The notes below the pieces were generated by a model that did not search any database, was not told the origin of the DNA, and saw only the letters and a list, made by a program, of their open reading frames with translations. Shown in pieces: positions 17,529 to 27,055 of a DNA stretch of 64,000 nucleotides; within the stretch, counting starts at the first letter, position 1; every line of letters begins with the position of its first letter. Both the position numbers and the translations under genes were made by a program. The stretch covers positions 62,001-126,000 of the forward strand of contig NZ_QRNF01000004.1 of assembly GCF_003474435.1 (NCBI RefSeq), written 5' to 3'. The DNA is from Ruminococcus sp. AF46-10NS. GTDB lineage: Bacteria; Bacillota; Clostridia; Lachnospirales; Lachnospiraceae.

Positions 17529-19582
17529 ATGAACAACAAAGTTAAATTTAAAGGGCCTATGAAACACTTTATGCGCTGGCCTCTGTATCTTTCGGTTCTG
17601 GTGGTGGTGCTGGACCTGCTGGTGTTTATTGTAAGTGTGAAGGCAGGAATTCTGGTGTCTGTGGGTACTGTGATCTATATTTTTATTGCAGTACAGCTTT
17701 TCCGATATCACAAACCGCTGATTATCAATGATATGATCGCATTTGCCAATCAGTATGATGTGGTGGAGAAGAGGATGCTGGAGGAACTGGCATTGCCATA
17801 TGCCATTATGGATATGGAGGGCCGAATGATCTGGTCTAACCGTATTTTTTCGGAGATCACGGGGAGAGATCAGTTTTATAAAAAAAATATCAGCACAGTT
17901 TTTCCGGATATTACACCGGACAGGCTTCCTGTAGCAGAAGACCAGGAGATTTCGGAGATGAGCACTCATTTTGGAGACAGGATCTACCGGGTTTCCATGC
18001 AGAGAGTGACAATGGGCGAGGTAGTAGGGCATGTGGATATCCTTGAGAATGTACCTCAGAATGTCAGCCTGATTGCCATGTATCTCTATGATGAGACAGA
18101 GCTTAAGGAATATATCCAGAAGAATGAGGACAACAAGCTGGTTGTGGCTCTGGTATATCTGGATAATTATGAAGAAGCTCTTGAGAGTGTTGAAGATGTG
18201 CGAAGGTCTCTGCTGATTGCGCTGCTCGACAGGAAGATCACGAAATATTTTTCAAATTTTGACGGTCTTGTAAAGAAGCTTGAGAAGGATAAATATCTTC
18301 TGATCATGCGTCAGAGTTCCCTTGAGACATTGAAGGAGCAGAGATTCCATATTCTGGATGAAGTTAAGACTGTCAATATCGGTAATGAAATGGCAGTAAC
18401 TTTAAGTATTGGTGTAGGCTTAAATGCATCAACTTATATCCAGAGTTATGAGTATGCCAGAATCGCCATTGAGATGGCACTGGGACGTGGCGGAGATCAG
18501 GTCGTGATCAAGAATGGCAACAATATCACCTATATTGGTGGGAAGGCCCAGCAGATGGAGAAAAGCACCCGTGTCAAGGCGCGTGTTAAGGCTCAGGCTC
18601 TCAAGGAGTTTATGAGCACGAAAGATCGTGTGGTTGTTATGGGACATAAGATCACAGATGTGGATGCTCTGGGGGCGGGAATTGGTATTTACCGTGCAGG
18701 TAAAACTCTTGGAAAGCCAGTGCATATTGTGATCAACGATCCGACGACATCTATTCGTCCGCTGATGAGCGGATTTATGGAAAATCCGGATTATGAGCCA
18801 TCTATGTTTGTGGACAGCAATCAGGCAAAAGAACTGGTAGATAACAATACGGTAGTGGTAGTAGTTGATACCAATAAGCCGAGTTATACAGAATGCCAGG
18901 ATCTTCTTTATATGACGAAGACCATTGTGGTGCTGGATCATCACCGTCGTGGCAGTGAAGTTATTCAGAATGCAGTTCTTTCCTATGTGGAGCCTTATGC
19001 TTCCTCAAGCTGCGAGATGATCGCAGAGATCCTGCAGTATTTTGCAGACGGCCTGAAACTTCGAAGCATCGAAGCGGACTGTATTTATGCAGGTATCATG
19101 ATCGATACCAATAATTTTACAACGAGAGCGGGCGTGCGAACCTTTGAAGCTGCTGCGTTCCTGCGCAGATGCGGAGCGGACGTGACACGTGTGCGCAAGA
19201 TGCTCCGTGATAATATTGACTCCTACAAGGCAAGAGCTGAAGCTGTACGTACGGCTAAGATCTACAGAGATTATTTTGCCATTGCCAGATGCCCCAGTGA
19301 AGGTCTGGAGAGCCCTACTGTTGTGGGTGCGCAGGCTGCCAACGAGCTTTTGAATATTGCCGGAGTCAAGGCATCTTTTGTTCTTACCAGCTATAATAAC
19401 GAGGTTTATATCAGTGCCAGAGCCATCGATGAAGTCAATGTACAGGTCATGATGGAACGTATGGGCGGCGGTGGACATTTAAACATTGCCGGAGCCAGGT
19501 AAAGGACACAATGGATGAGACCGAGAAAATGCTGAAAGAAATTATAGACCAATTATATCAGGAAGGAGAGCGGAAGAAATGA
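17529..19582 (+). CDS. gdpP: Cyclic-di-AMP phosphodiesterase GdpP (frameshifted at the 3' end)
   Basis: GdpP hydrolyses c-di-AMP, which controls potassium and osmotic balance. Order: two membrane helices (about residues 15-58), a PAS-like region (about 80-160), a degenerate GGDEF region (about 170-300), then DHH-DHHA1 with [27 protein letters not shown] and the terminal [11 protein letters not shown]. The read frame stops at 19502, right after [12 protein letters not shown]. With one extra C in the CC at 19495-19496, translation continues as [17 protein letters not shown] and ends at 19582, overlapping rplI by 4 bases as usual; this gives 684 residues. The break is most likely a sequencing error. 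Confidence 0.92.
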
Positions 19583-20024
19583 AAGTAATTCTTCTGGAAG
19601 ATGTTAAATCCCTGGGAAAAAAGGGACAGATTGTAAATGTAAGTGACGGATATGCAAGAAATATGATCCTGCCAAAGAAGCTTGGTGTTGAGGCTACATC
19701 CAAAAATCTTAATGACCTGAAGCTTCGTAAGGCAAATGAGGAGAAAGTTGCACAGGAGAACCTGGACGCAGCCAAGGCTTTTGCCGAGGAACTTTCCACA
19801 AAAGAGGTTATCCTTACTCTGAAAGTAGGAGAAGGAGGAAGGACATTTGGTTCTGTTTCTTCTAAAGAGATTTCCGAGGCAGCGAAGAAACAGCTGAATC
19901 TTGATATTGACAAGAAGAAACTTCAGCTGGAGAGCCCGATCCGTACTCTTGGTGTTACCAACGTACCGGTACGTCTTCATCCGAAAGTAACCGGAAGTCT
20001 CAAGGTTGGGTAAAAGAGGCATAA
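19579..20024 (+). CDS. rplI: 50S ribosomal protein L9 (3' end frameshifted)
   Basis: L9 binds 23S rRNA near domain V. The protein begins [17 protein letters not shown], followed by the classic [13 protein letters not shown] and later [10 protein letters not shown]. As read it stops at 20013 after SLKVG. One more G in the GGG at 20008-20010 gives SLKVGVKEA and a stop at 20022-20024, restoring exactly 148 residues and a 3-base gap to dnaB. The C-terminal difference is small, so the protein would be nearly complete either way. Confidence 0.93.
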
Positions 20025-20027
20025 TAA

Positions 20028-21356
20028 ATGGAAGAGGCATTGATCAAGAGGATTCTTCCGCACAGTATCGAGGCAGAGCAGTCAGTAATCGGTTCCATGA
20101 TCCTGGATCGTGATGCAATCCTGGTAGCTTCCGAAATTCTGACCAGCGATGATTTTTATCAGAAGCAGTACGGCATTATTTTTGATGCCATGGTGGAACT
20201 TTGCAATGAGGGAAAACCGGTGGATCTGATCACTTTGCAGAATCGTCTGAAGGAGAAAGAACTGCCGCCGGATATCAGCAGCATGGAATATGTCCGTGAC
20301 CTTATCGCAGCAGTTCCGACTTCTGCCAATGTGAAATATTATGCAAACATTGTAAGTGAGAAGGCAGTTCTCCGCCGTCTGATCAGGACTACGGAGGAAG
20401 TTGCCAATGCCTGTTATCTGGAGAAGGACAGTACAGAGACCATTCTTGAGGAAGCGGAAAAAAAACTGTTCAACATTCTTCAGAGAACCAATGGAAGTGA
20501 TTATGTTCCGATTCAGCAGGTTGTGTTAAATGCAGTCAGCAATATTGAGAGGGCTTCCAAGCTGAAAGGTTCTGTTACCGGAATTCCCACCGGATTTGTT
20601 GATCTGGATTACAAGACATCCGGTATGCATCCGTCCGATCTTGTGCTGATCGCGGCGCGTCCTTCCATGGGAAAAACAGCTTTTGTACTGAATATTGCCC
20701 AGTATATGGCGTTCCGCAAAGATGTAACGGTGGCTATATTCAGTCTGGAGATGTCAAAGGAACAGCTTGTAAACCGACTTCTTGCCATGGAATCCCATGT
20801 GGATTCCCAGAATCTCCGTACCGGAAATCTAAAAGATGAGGACTGGACGAAACTGGTAGAGGGAGCAGATATTATCGGCGGTTCCAACCTTATTATTGAT
20901 GATACACCTGGAATTTCCATTGCGGAACTCAGGTCGAAATGCCGAAAATATAAGCTGGAACACAATCTGGGGATCATTATGATCGACTACCTGCAGCTGA
21001 TGAGCGGAAGCGGTAAATCTGATTCCCGTCAGCAGGAGATTTCTGATATATCAAGATCTTTAAAAGCACTTGCAAGAGAGATTGATGTGCCGGTGATTGC
21101 CCTTTCTCAGCTGAGCCGAGCTGTAGAACAGAGACCCGACCACAGACCGATGCTTTCAGACCTCCGAGAATCCGGAGCTATTGAGCAGGATGCCGATGTG
21201 GTAATGTTCATATATCGCGATGATTATTATCATAAGGATACTGAGAAAAAAGACATTGCAGAGATCATTATAGCAAAACAGAGAAACGGTCCTATCGGAA
21301 CCGTAGAACTGGTATGGCTGCCAAGGTATACACAGTTTGTAAATATGAAAAAGTAG
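20028..21356 (+). CDS. dnaB: Replicative DNA helicase DnaB
   Basis: The hexameric helicase at the fork. N-terminal domain starts LPHSIEAEQSVIGSM. The RecA-like domain has Walker A AARPSMGKTAF, SLEMSKEQL, Walker B IIMIDYLQLMSG and LSQLSRAVEQRPD, then DLRESGAIEQDADVV. 442 residues is the normal size and no intein is present. It lies three bases after the restored rplI and is probably the last gene of the gdpP-rplI-dnaB unit. Confidence 0.97.
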   Translation: MEEALIKRILPHSIEAEQSVIGSMILDRDAILVASEILTSDDFYQKQYGIIFDAMVELCNEGKPVDLITLQNRLKEKELPPDISSMEYVRDLIAAVPTSANVKYYANIVSEKAVLRRLIRTTEEVANACYLEKDSTETILEEAEKKLFNILQRTNGSDYVPIQQVVLNAVSNIERASKLKGSVTGIPTGFVDLDYKTSGMHPSDLVLIAARPSMGKTAFVLNIAQYMAFRKDVTVAIFSLEMSKEQLVNRLLAMESHVDSQNLRTGNLKDEDWTKLVEGADIIGGSNLIIDDTPGISIAELRSKCRKYKLEHNLGIIMIDYLQLMSGSGKSDSRQQEISDISRSLKALAREIDVPVIALSQLSRAVEQRPDHRPMLSDLRESGAIEQDADVVMFIYRDDYYHKDTEKKDIAEIIIAKQRNGPIGTVELVWLPRYTQFVNMKK

Positions 21357-21480
21357 AGTTGTGCAGATGAAGTAGTGAGATGACAAGATTTGCTGTATCT
21401 TTTTAAGCAAATCAAGTAAGCGGTGGAGTGTATTGCGAATATCTGCTTAATTATAGTCGATTTATGTCAATCGAAATTTC

Positions 21481-21538
21481 TTGCAAAGCTAACTCACGAT
21501 ATTATATACTATAACTATGTTCTGATTATCTGAACATA
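21481..21538 (+). promoter_or_regulatory. Promoter with downstream inverted repeat for the MerR-type gene
   Basis: TTGCAA (21481-21486), 18 bases, TATACT (21505-21510), followed by the perfect inverted repeat TATGTTC-nine bases-GAACATA (21516-21538). The repeat sits where a repressor would block the start of transcription. The remaining 21357-21480 holds only a weak hairpin (GATTTGCT/AGCAAATC). Confidence 0.55.
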
Positions 21539-21589
21539 TAATAAAACTACACATCTGTTCATCTATCCAACCATAAGGGGGCCGTCACG

Positions 21590-22201
21590 ATGGAAAAAAG
21601 ATATACAGTCAGACAAGCCGTGACGATGACTGGCGTGAAATCCTATGTTATGCGCTACTGGGAGGAGGAACTTGACCTTCATATCGGGCGTAATGAACTG
21701 GGACATCGCTATTATACACCCTATGATATCCAACTTTTTCTCAAGATAAACGAACTGAAAAGCAGAGGACTTCAGTTGAAAGCGATACGAACGCTGATTC
21801 CTCGGATGGAGAGAAACACATCTGGCTCTGTCATGCCTGATGCTAAGATCCTGGACGGAGAGGCAGTGGAGATTGAAGATATTCCACTGAAAGAAACGGA
21901 ATCACGGCTGCAGGAAGAGACACAGGGTTTTCATAAAACAGAGAATACTCATATGTCAGCAGATATCAGAGAAGAGGATTTTAAAATAACAGGCCAGGAA
22001 TCAGCTGCTGATGATAAGATTCTGGAATTTCAGGAAATCCTGGAAAGACTGATCCATGAAGAAATGCAGCGAAAAAAAGAAGGCGAATATAAATGCCGGT
22101 CGCTGGATGAAGCGATACGGAGACAGCAGCAGGCCAGAAGAGAGGCGGCAGCTGCAACAGAGGGAAAAAAGAACAAAAAAAACAGAAAAGACTGCCGGTA
22201 A
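21590..22201 (+). CDS. MerR-family transcriptional regulator
   Basis: The N-terminal ~75 residues form a MerR winged helix: YTVRQAVTMTGVKSYVMRYWE, then LGHRYYTPYDIQLFLKI and the helix SRGLQLKAIRTLI. The remaining ~125 residues are acidic and end in a coiled coil rich in Arg, Gln and Glu with a lysine-rich tip, KKNKKNRKD. There is no cysteine, so it is not a metal or thiol sensor of the classical type. Target and effector are unknown. Its stop lies within the terminator that follows. Confidence 0.8.
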   Translation: MEKRYTVRQAVTMTGVKSYVMRYWEEELDLHIGRNELGHRYYTPYDIQLFLKINELKSRGLQLKAIRTLIPRMERNTSGSVMPDAKILDGEAVEIEDIPLKETESRLQEETQGFHKTENTHMSADIREEDFKITGQESAADDKILEFQEILERLIHEEMQRKKEGEYKCRSLDEAIRRQQQARREAAAATEGKKNKKNRKDCR

Positions 22202-22217
22202 AACCGACAGTCTTTTT
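22188..22217. terminator. Terminator between merR-type gene and ferredoxin
   Basis: AGACTGCCGGT pairs with ACCGACAGTCT, with A-run on one side and TTTTT on the other, serving two convergent genes. Confidence 0.85.
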
Positions 22218-22247
22218 CATAAATCACAGCTTATAGCTGACGGTGCA

Positions 22248-22457
<210 letters not shown>

Positions 22458-22482
22458 CTACCAGGGATTCTATTCCCATTCT

Positions 22483-22512
22483 AATATATCTGTACAAAGA
22501 ATACAAGTACAA
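22483..22512 (-). promoter_or_regulatory. Promoter of the ferredoxin gene
   Basis: On the minus strand TTGTAC (22507-22512), 18 bases, TATATT (22483-22488). Confidence 0.6.
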
Positions 22513-22551
22513 ATTTAGGAACAAATGAAAAAAGGAGTGAACAGCCACCCG

Positions 22552-22580
22552 TTGATTATATAAAGATTTCGTATTATAAT
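22552..22580 (+). promoter_or_regulatory. SigA promoter of the DUF1858 gene
   Basis: TTGATT (22552-22557), 17 bases, TATAAT (22575-22580). Confidence 0.8.
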
Positions 22581-22634
22581 AGCAGACACGAAGTGGAGTC
22601 ATTTCGATAAATCAGTAAAGGAGATTACAATATC

Positions 22635-22835
22635 ATGACAAAGGTTACAAAGAGCATGCTGATCGGCGAACTTCTCACCGTAGATCCTAACATTGCACCG
22701 ATCCTTATGAGAGCGGGAATGCATTGCCTTGGATGCCCGTCTTCCCAGATGGAATCACTGGAAGAGGCAGCTATGGTCCATGGACTGGATGCTGACGTTC
22801 TCGTAGCACAGATTAATGATTTTCTTGGTGAGTAA
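22635..22835 (+). CDS. DUF1858-domain small protein
   Basis: A 66-residue protein: [16 protein letters not shown], then a [20 protein letters not shown] motif with the CxxC pair. This is the DUF1858 domain, also found fused to hybrid-cluster and rubredoxin-like proteins. The cysteines suggest a metal or redox role, but the family's function is unknown. It is monocistronic, with its own promoter and a strong terminator. Confidence 0.85.
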   Translation: MTKVTKSMLIGELLTVDPNIAPILMRAGMHCLGCPSSQMESLEEAAMVHGLDADVLVAQINDFLGE

Positions 22836-22863
22836 GCAGATATTTTCTTGCTGAAAGAAAAAA

Positions 22864-22914
22864 CTGCTGCTGGAAGATGCAGATCAGAAAGATCTCAGTT
22901 CCGGCAGCAGTTTT
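22864..22914. terminator. Terminator between DUF1858 gene and mecA
   Basis: CTGCTGCTGGAA (22864-22875) pairs with TTCCGGCAGCAG (22899-22910), followed by TTTT and preceded by AAAAAA; works on both strands. Confidence 0.9.
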
Positions 22915-22926
22915 ATTATGCAGGTA

Positions 22927-23691
22927 TCAGAGGAGCAGGAGTTTCTGAAGAGCGTCAGACGTGATCAGAGTTCCGTGTTCCCGGAGATAAGCCTCACCTG
23001 CTGGAGTAAATGCACGGCCAACTCCATATTCAGAAAGAATGTTACATACCTTGTTGAATTCTTCCGGTGTGCAGTCAGACTGGTGGAGAACCAGCTGATA
23101 AACACCATCCTCTCCCTCACGGTAAAGAATATTGTCACCATTGAAGAAACCATTCATGCCATGTGCAGCCGCGATAACATCATCCAGTCCCGGGAAAGTG
23201 TAGAGACGGATCAGTCGGACAGAATTCTCGGAAATATGAGAATTGTCCTGAGCTTCTTCAGACGGTGGGGCAGTGGTACTATCTTTCTTCTCTTCAGTTT
23301 TCTGAGGAATATTCTTCAGCTTGGATTCGCAGAGTTTTTGGAAAATATCAATGATATTATCTGCACCATCGATTTCCACGGTATCAGAAGACTTGCTGCC
23401 TTTAAAAGGAGCAAATTTGGAAAAACGGGTATCCAGTTCTTCAGGATCTTCTACTTTGGTGATGATGAGAATGATGCTCTCTGCGTTTAGGGGAATTGCT
23501 TCGATCATCAGAGGAATGTTATCTGCCTCAAAACCGAACTGTATCTGAGCCTGCTGCATCATATCACGGAAGAGACGTTTAGCCTTCTCTGTGCCGTAGG
23601 CAAGCTCGCTGATACGAATCTGATGACTGTCCAGATCCTCTTTCGTCAGTGTGCAGCGGATCTGATTGTCGTTGATTTTTTCTATTTTCAT
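22927..23691 (-). CDS. mecA: Adaptor protein MecA
   Basis: MecA delivers substrates such as ComK to the ClpCP protease. The 254-residue protein starts MKIEKINDNQIRCTLTKEDL and ends with the conserved TPAGEAYLREHGTLI segment. A linker rich in Lys, Glu and Ser (about residues 115-150) joins the two halves, as in other MecA proteins. The start at 23691 is preferred to the longer form: AGGATG sits upstream and the preceding 21 residues are not MecA-like. Confidence 0.9.
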   Translation of the reverse strand: MKIEKINDNQIRCTLTKEDLDSHQIRISELAYGTEKAKRLFRDMMQQAQIQFGFEADNIPLMIEAIPLNAESIILIITKVEDPEELDTRFSKFAPFKGSKSSDTVEIDGADNIIDIFQKLCESKLKNIPQKTEEKKDSTTAPPSEEAQDNSHISENSVRLIRLYTFPGLDDVIAAAHGMNGFFNGDNILYREGEDGVYQLVLHQSDCTPEEFNKVCNILSEYGVGRAFTPAGEAYLREHGTLITSDALQKLLLL

Positions 23692-23736
23692 ATAATCACA
23701 TCCTATGGTCAATAAATTTAATCTTTTACATACTGT

Positions 23737-23766
23737 ATTATATAACAGCTGCATACAAGATGTAAA
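23737..23766 (-). promoter_or_regulatory. SigA promoter of mecA
   Basis: On the minus strand TTTACA (23761-23766), 18 bases, TATAAT (23737-23742). Confidence 0.75.
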
Positions 23767-23816
23767 GATGTTGAATCACAGGAAAAATAAAAAAATTTTA
23801 AAATGAGATAAAAAGC

Positions 23817-23844
23817 TTGCATCCGAACAGAAAAAATGTATAAT
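23817..23844 (+). promoter_or_regulatory. SigA promoter of the leader and small-protein unit
   Basis: TTGCAT (23817-23822), 16 bases, TATAAT (23839-23844), divergent from the mecA promoter. Confidence 0.7.
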
Positions 23845-23850
23845 AAAAAA

Positions 23851-24060
23851 CAGAAAAGCTATCTGACCTGAGCAACAGGACGACAGTAAGGATAACTTAA
23901 ATTCATACTTTTTCTAAAGACAAGATTTCTGTGCTGAGATCATCGGCGGTTCTGCCGGAGCACAGATCAGTAATTTTCCCCCTTTTTAAATAAACGATAA
24001 ACAGGGTCAGTGTAGCTTTTCTGAGAACCTATGTTGGTGTTTTCTGAAAATCGAACCAGG
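23851..24060 (+). ncRNA. Structured leader or small RNA of unknown class
   Basis: About 210 bases between a good promoter and the next gene carry at least two hairpins. CTG-CCTGAGCAACAGG-CAG lies near 23860-23890. TCTGTGCT (23928-23935) pairs with AGCACAGA (23959-23966) and encloses GGCGGTTCTGCC. A CCCCCTTTTT run follows at 23978-23987. The layout resembles a leader with a premature terminator, but I match no named riboswitch. Confidence 0.45.
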
Positions 24061-24075
24061 AAAGGAGGTCAGGAT

Positions 24076-24306
24076 ACGTCAAATATATCACAGGTAAAAA
24101 AGAAATCCGCCAAATCCATCCGGAGGGAACTGGAGAGCTATCGTGATAAAGGAATTGAACTTTATCTGGACGGAATACCCAGTACTCCGAAGAAAATCGC
24201 AAAAGCCTGTCAGATTGCGGAAGATGGAGGATATATGCGGGACTATACAGAAGATGAGGAAGGCAATATCGCCTGTGTAAGCTTTGATTTTATCCGAAAC
24301 ACGTAA
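24076..24306 (+). CDS. Small basic-acidic protein of unknown function
   Basis: The frame gives about 76 residues: KKKSAKSIRRELESYRDKGI, then LYLDGIPSTPKKIAKACQIAEDGGYMRDYTEDEEGNIACVSFDF split over the middle and end. I do not recognise a family. It looks soluble and helical. The first ATG in frame is 24031, without a good ribosome site. A very strong AAAGGAGGT (24061-24069) lies 7 bases before ACG at 24076, in frame. So the true start is probably 24076, with ACG, or ATG if the base is a sequencing error. Confidence 0.6.
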   Translation, partial: TSNISQVKKKSAKSIRRELESYRDKGIELYLDGIPSTPKKIAKACQIAEDGGYMRDYTEDEEGNIACVSFDFIRNT

Positions 24307-24466
24307 AGAAAGGCAGACTGTAGATATTTTCTTGAATGATAAACAGAACTGATAAGTTTTCCCTGAACTCATACATTACACAATGAGGAAATATCCACAG
24401 CCTGCATAAAGGAAATCTAAACAAAATATAAAATGTCAATTTTAATAACGAAATACAGACAAAATA

Positions 24467-24475
24467 TGTTATAAT
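24467..24475 (+). promoter_or_regulatory. Extended -10 promoter for the GH18 gene
   Basis: TGTTATAAT (TGn plus TATAAT), 42 bases before the start; no clear -35 box. Confidence 0.5.
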
Positions 24476-24516
24476 GAAAAAGATTTTATAGTATTTTGCA
24501 CCGAAAGGAAGAAGAA

Positions 24517-26166
24517 ATGACGAAAAAACGTATGCCTGTCCTGGTAGTATGTCTGTTGATCGTATTGGTCGCTCTTGTGGGAGGGGCCGCTTATGGGATC
24601 AATAAACTTATTCCAACCGGGAAGCAGATGAGTCTGTCCGATTATTATGGACAGAATGCAGATGGAGAAGCAGCATTGATACTGGGAACTGAGAAGCTTG
24701 ATCAGAAGGCACTGATTTCCGGTGATGATGTGTATCTTCCAATTGATGTTGTAGATGGATATCTCAATCAGAGATATTACTGGGATAGTGAAAACAAGAA
24801 GATCCTGTATGCGACTCCGTCCAGTCTTACAGAGGAAAAAGCTTCTGACAGTGCAGGCGGGATGGTATGGCTGAAAGATAACAGTGTTTATCTTCATCTT
24901 GATTATGTCAAAAAGTATACAGACATCGATGCATATATAAATAAAGATCCTGACAGGATTGCAATACAGAATAAATTTAGCAATATAGAAACGGTTACTG
25001 TGAAAAAGGATACAGTGATCCGTTACCGTGGTGGAATTAAATCAGAAATTCTCACAGAAGTACCGAAGAATACAGTTCTCCGTCTGCTCAATGAAGGGGA
25101 GGACTGGGATCAGGTTGCTACAGATGATGGTTATATCGGTTATATTCAAAAGAAGAAAGTAAGTGCAGCGGACGCTACCACTTATGAGAGAGATTTCAAG
25201 TCAGAAACATATACTTATCTGACGATGGATGAGCCGGTGAATCTGGTATGGCATCAGACAACAAGCACAGATGCCAACAATTATTTTTCTGACGTAACGC
25301 AGAATATGACAGGTGTGAACGTGATCTCACCTACATGGTTTTCCATAGCTGATAATTCGGGTAATATCACAAACATTGCATCTGGAGAGTATGTGATGCA
25401 GGCTCATGAAAAAGGTTTGAAAGTGTGGGGACTTGTAGATAATTTCAGTGAGAATATAAGCACGACTACAGTTCTTTCCAGCACCAGTGCAAGACAGAAT
25501 CTGGAGGGACAGCTGATAGCAGGTGCATTGAAAACAGGACTTGATGGAATCAATGTGGATTTTGAATCTTTAAGTGAGGATGTTGGAATCCATTTTCTGC
25601 AGTTCCTTCGGGAGCTTTCCATTCAGTGTCATGAGAACAATCTGGTACTTTCTGTGGATAACCCGGTTCCGGAGAATTTTACCAGTCATTATGACAGAGC
25701 TGAGCAGGGAAAAGTTACCGATTATGTGATCATTATGGGGTATGATGAACATTATGTGGGATCTGAGGCAGGTTCCGTGGCATCGCTTCCGTGGGTAGAG
25801 CAGGGTGTGAAAGATACACTTACAGAGGTTCCGGCAGAGAGGACGATACTTGCAGTTCCGTTTTATACCAGGCTCTGGAAGACAACAGATGGAGGGGCCC
25901 TGACAAGTGAAGCAATCGGAATGGATCAGGCACAGAAGGTGATTGCAGACAATGGAGCAGAGACTTACTGGGATAAGACAACAAGCCAGAATTACGGAAC
26001 CTATGAAGGGGATGGAGCTACATACCAGATCTGGCTGGAGGATTCCAAGTCCATTGCAGAGAAAGTTAAGCTGATCTCAAAATATAAACTTGCAGGTGTG
26101 GCAGAGTGGAAACTTGGATTTGAGAACAGCGGGATCTGGAAGACTATTGCAAAGAACCTTTCCTGA
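24517..26166 (+). CDS. Membrane-anchored GH18-type glycoside hydrolase with SH3 domain
   Basis: 549 residues: a membrane helix (about 7-27), a copper-amine-oxidase-like N-terminal domain (about 45-150), an SH3b segment around VIRYRGGIKSEIL and YIGYIQKKKV (about 160-220), then a GH18 barrel. The barrel has DGINVDFES, matching the DGxDxDxE catalytic motif with the final Glu as acid, and ends in LAGVAEWKLGFE. Similar proteins (YaaH/YdhD type) act on spore cortex or cell-wall glycans. Start chosen at 24517 behind AAGGAAG. The next gene is the cortex amidase CwlD, which agrees with a spore or wall role. Confidence 0.85.
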   Translation: MTKKRMPVLVVCLLIVLVALVGGAAYGINKLIPTGKQMSLSDYYGQNADGEAALILGTEKLDQKALISGDDVYLPIDVVDGYLNQRYYWDSENKKILYATPSSLTEEKASDSAGGMVWLKDNSVYLHLDYVKKYTDIDAYINKDPDRIAIQNKFSNIETVTVKKDTVIRYRGGIKSEILTEVPKNTVLRLLNEGEDWDQVATDDGYIGYIQKKKVSAADATTYERDFKSETYTYLTMDEPVNLVWHQTTSTDANNYFSDVTQNMTGVNVISPTWFSIADNSGNITNIASGEYVMQAHEKGLKVWGLVDNFSENISTTTVLSSTSARQNLEGQLIAGALKTGLDGINVDFESLSEDVGIHFLQFLRELSIQCHENNLVLSVDNPVPENFTSHYDRAEQGKVTDYVIIMGYDEHYVGSEAGSVASLPWVEQGVKDTLTEVPAERTILAVPFYTRLWKTTDGGALTSEAIGMDQAQKVIADNGAETYWDKTTSQNYGTYEGDGATYQIWLEDSKSIAEKVKLISKYKLAGVAEWKLGFENSGIWKTIAKNLS

Positions 26167-26216
26167 CAGCTGTAAATTACTGAAACTAAAGAAGGAACAT
26201 TGCAGCAGCGCAATGA

Positions 26217-26267
26217 TAAAAACACTCCCGACAGCATATATTTAATTAAATATGCCGGGGGTGTTTT
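26217..26267 (+). terminator. Hairpin overlapping the cwlD ribosome-binding site
   Basis: AAAACACTCCCG (26217-26228) pairs with CCGGGGGTGTTTT (26254-26266), with CATAT/ATATG inside. The 3' arm holds the GGGGGTG that should serve as the ribosome site for cwlD at 26270. It can be a terminator for the GH18 gene or a translation switch. Confidence 0.7.
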
Positions 26268-26269
26268 GC

Positions 26270-26986
26270 GTGAAAAAACATCTGATCGAAACGGGAATGG
26301 CAGTTCTTATGCTGCTGTGTTTTTACATATTGTCAAGAGAGGCAGCCGAAACAGCAGGGAAGCTTGTGGATGTATCTGGGAATATAAAGGAAGAAAAAGT
26401 GATTCTGGTGGATGCAGGCCATGGGGGCGTAGATTCTGGAATGGTGGGAGTGGATGGCCTGAAAGAAAAAGGCATCAATCTTGAGGTATCTCTGAAATTA
26501 AAAAAAGTACTGGAAAAAAGAGGTTACACAGTTGCCATGACAAGAGAAAAAGATAAAGGACTTTATGAAGAAAACACAAAGAACATGAAAGCCCAGGATC
26601 TTCAGAACCGTATTGCATTGATGAAAGAATACAAGCCGCTTCTTTCTGTCAGTATTCATCAGAACAGCTACAGTGACCCTGCGGTAAAAGGTCCGCAGGT
26701 GTTTTTTTATGAAGATTCTGAACAGGGAAAGAAACTAGCACTTGCTATTCAGAAAAAAATGAACCAGCAGCTGGAGATCAAGAGTCCGCGGATTGCAAAA
26801 GGAAACAGAACATACTACCTCCTGAAGAGAAGTGAATGTGTGATCAATATCGTGGAATGCGGATTTCTTACCAATCCGGATGAAGCCGGACTTCTGCAGA
26901 AAGATGATTACCAACAGAAAGTAGCTTTAGCCATAGCTGACGGGATCGAAGAATATCTGGAATCAGGGAAGAAGGAAAAAAATTGA
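26270..26986 (+). CDS. cwlD: N-acetylmuramoyl-L-alanine amidase CwlD
   Basis: CwlD removes peptide side chains to make muramic-delta-lactam in the spore cortex. The 238-residue protein has an N-terminal membrane helix (about residues 7-23), then an Amidase_3 fold. Metal and catalytic motifs: VDAGHGGVDSG, the Glu in GLKEKGINLEVSL, SVSIHQNSY and VECGFLTNPDEAG. The GTG start at 26270 keeps the basic residues before the helix. The in-frame ATG at 26252 would lie inside the hairpin. It follows the GH18 gene. Confidence 0.88.
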   Translation: MKKHLIETGMAVLMLLCFYILSREAAETAGKLVDVSGNIKEEKVILVDAGHGGVDSGMVGVDGLKEKGINLEVSLKLKKVLEKRGYTVAMTREKDKGLYEENTKNMKAQDLQNRIALMKEYKPLLSVSIHQNSYSDPAVKGPQVFFYEDSEQGKKLALAIQKKMNQQLEIKSPRIAKGNRTYYLLKRSECVINIVECGFLTNPDEAGLLQKDDYQQKVALAIADGIEEYLESGKKEKN

Positions 26987-27055
26987 AAAAAATGTGAATA
27001 GCCTTTTCATAGGAAGCCTATTCTGATATACTTTACGTGAATTAAGGAGAATCTG

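Noticed and set aside
22918..23490. Plus-strand frame opposite mecA
   Set aside because: mecA on the minus strand has family motifs and a promoter; the other frame does not.
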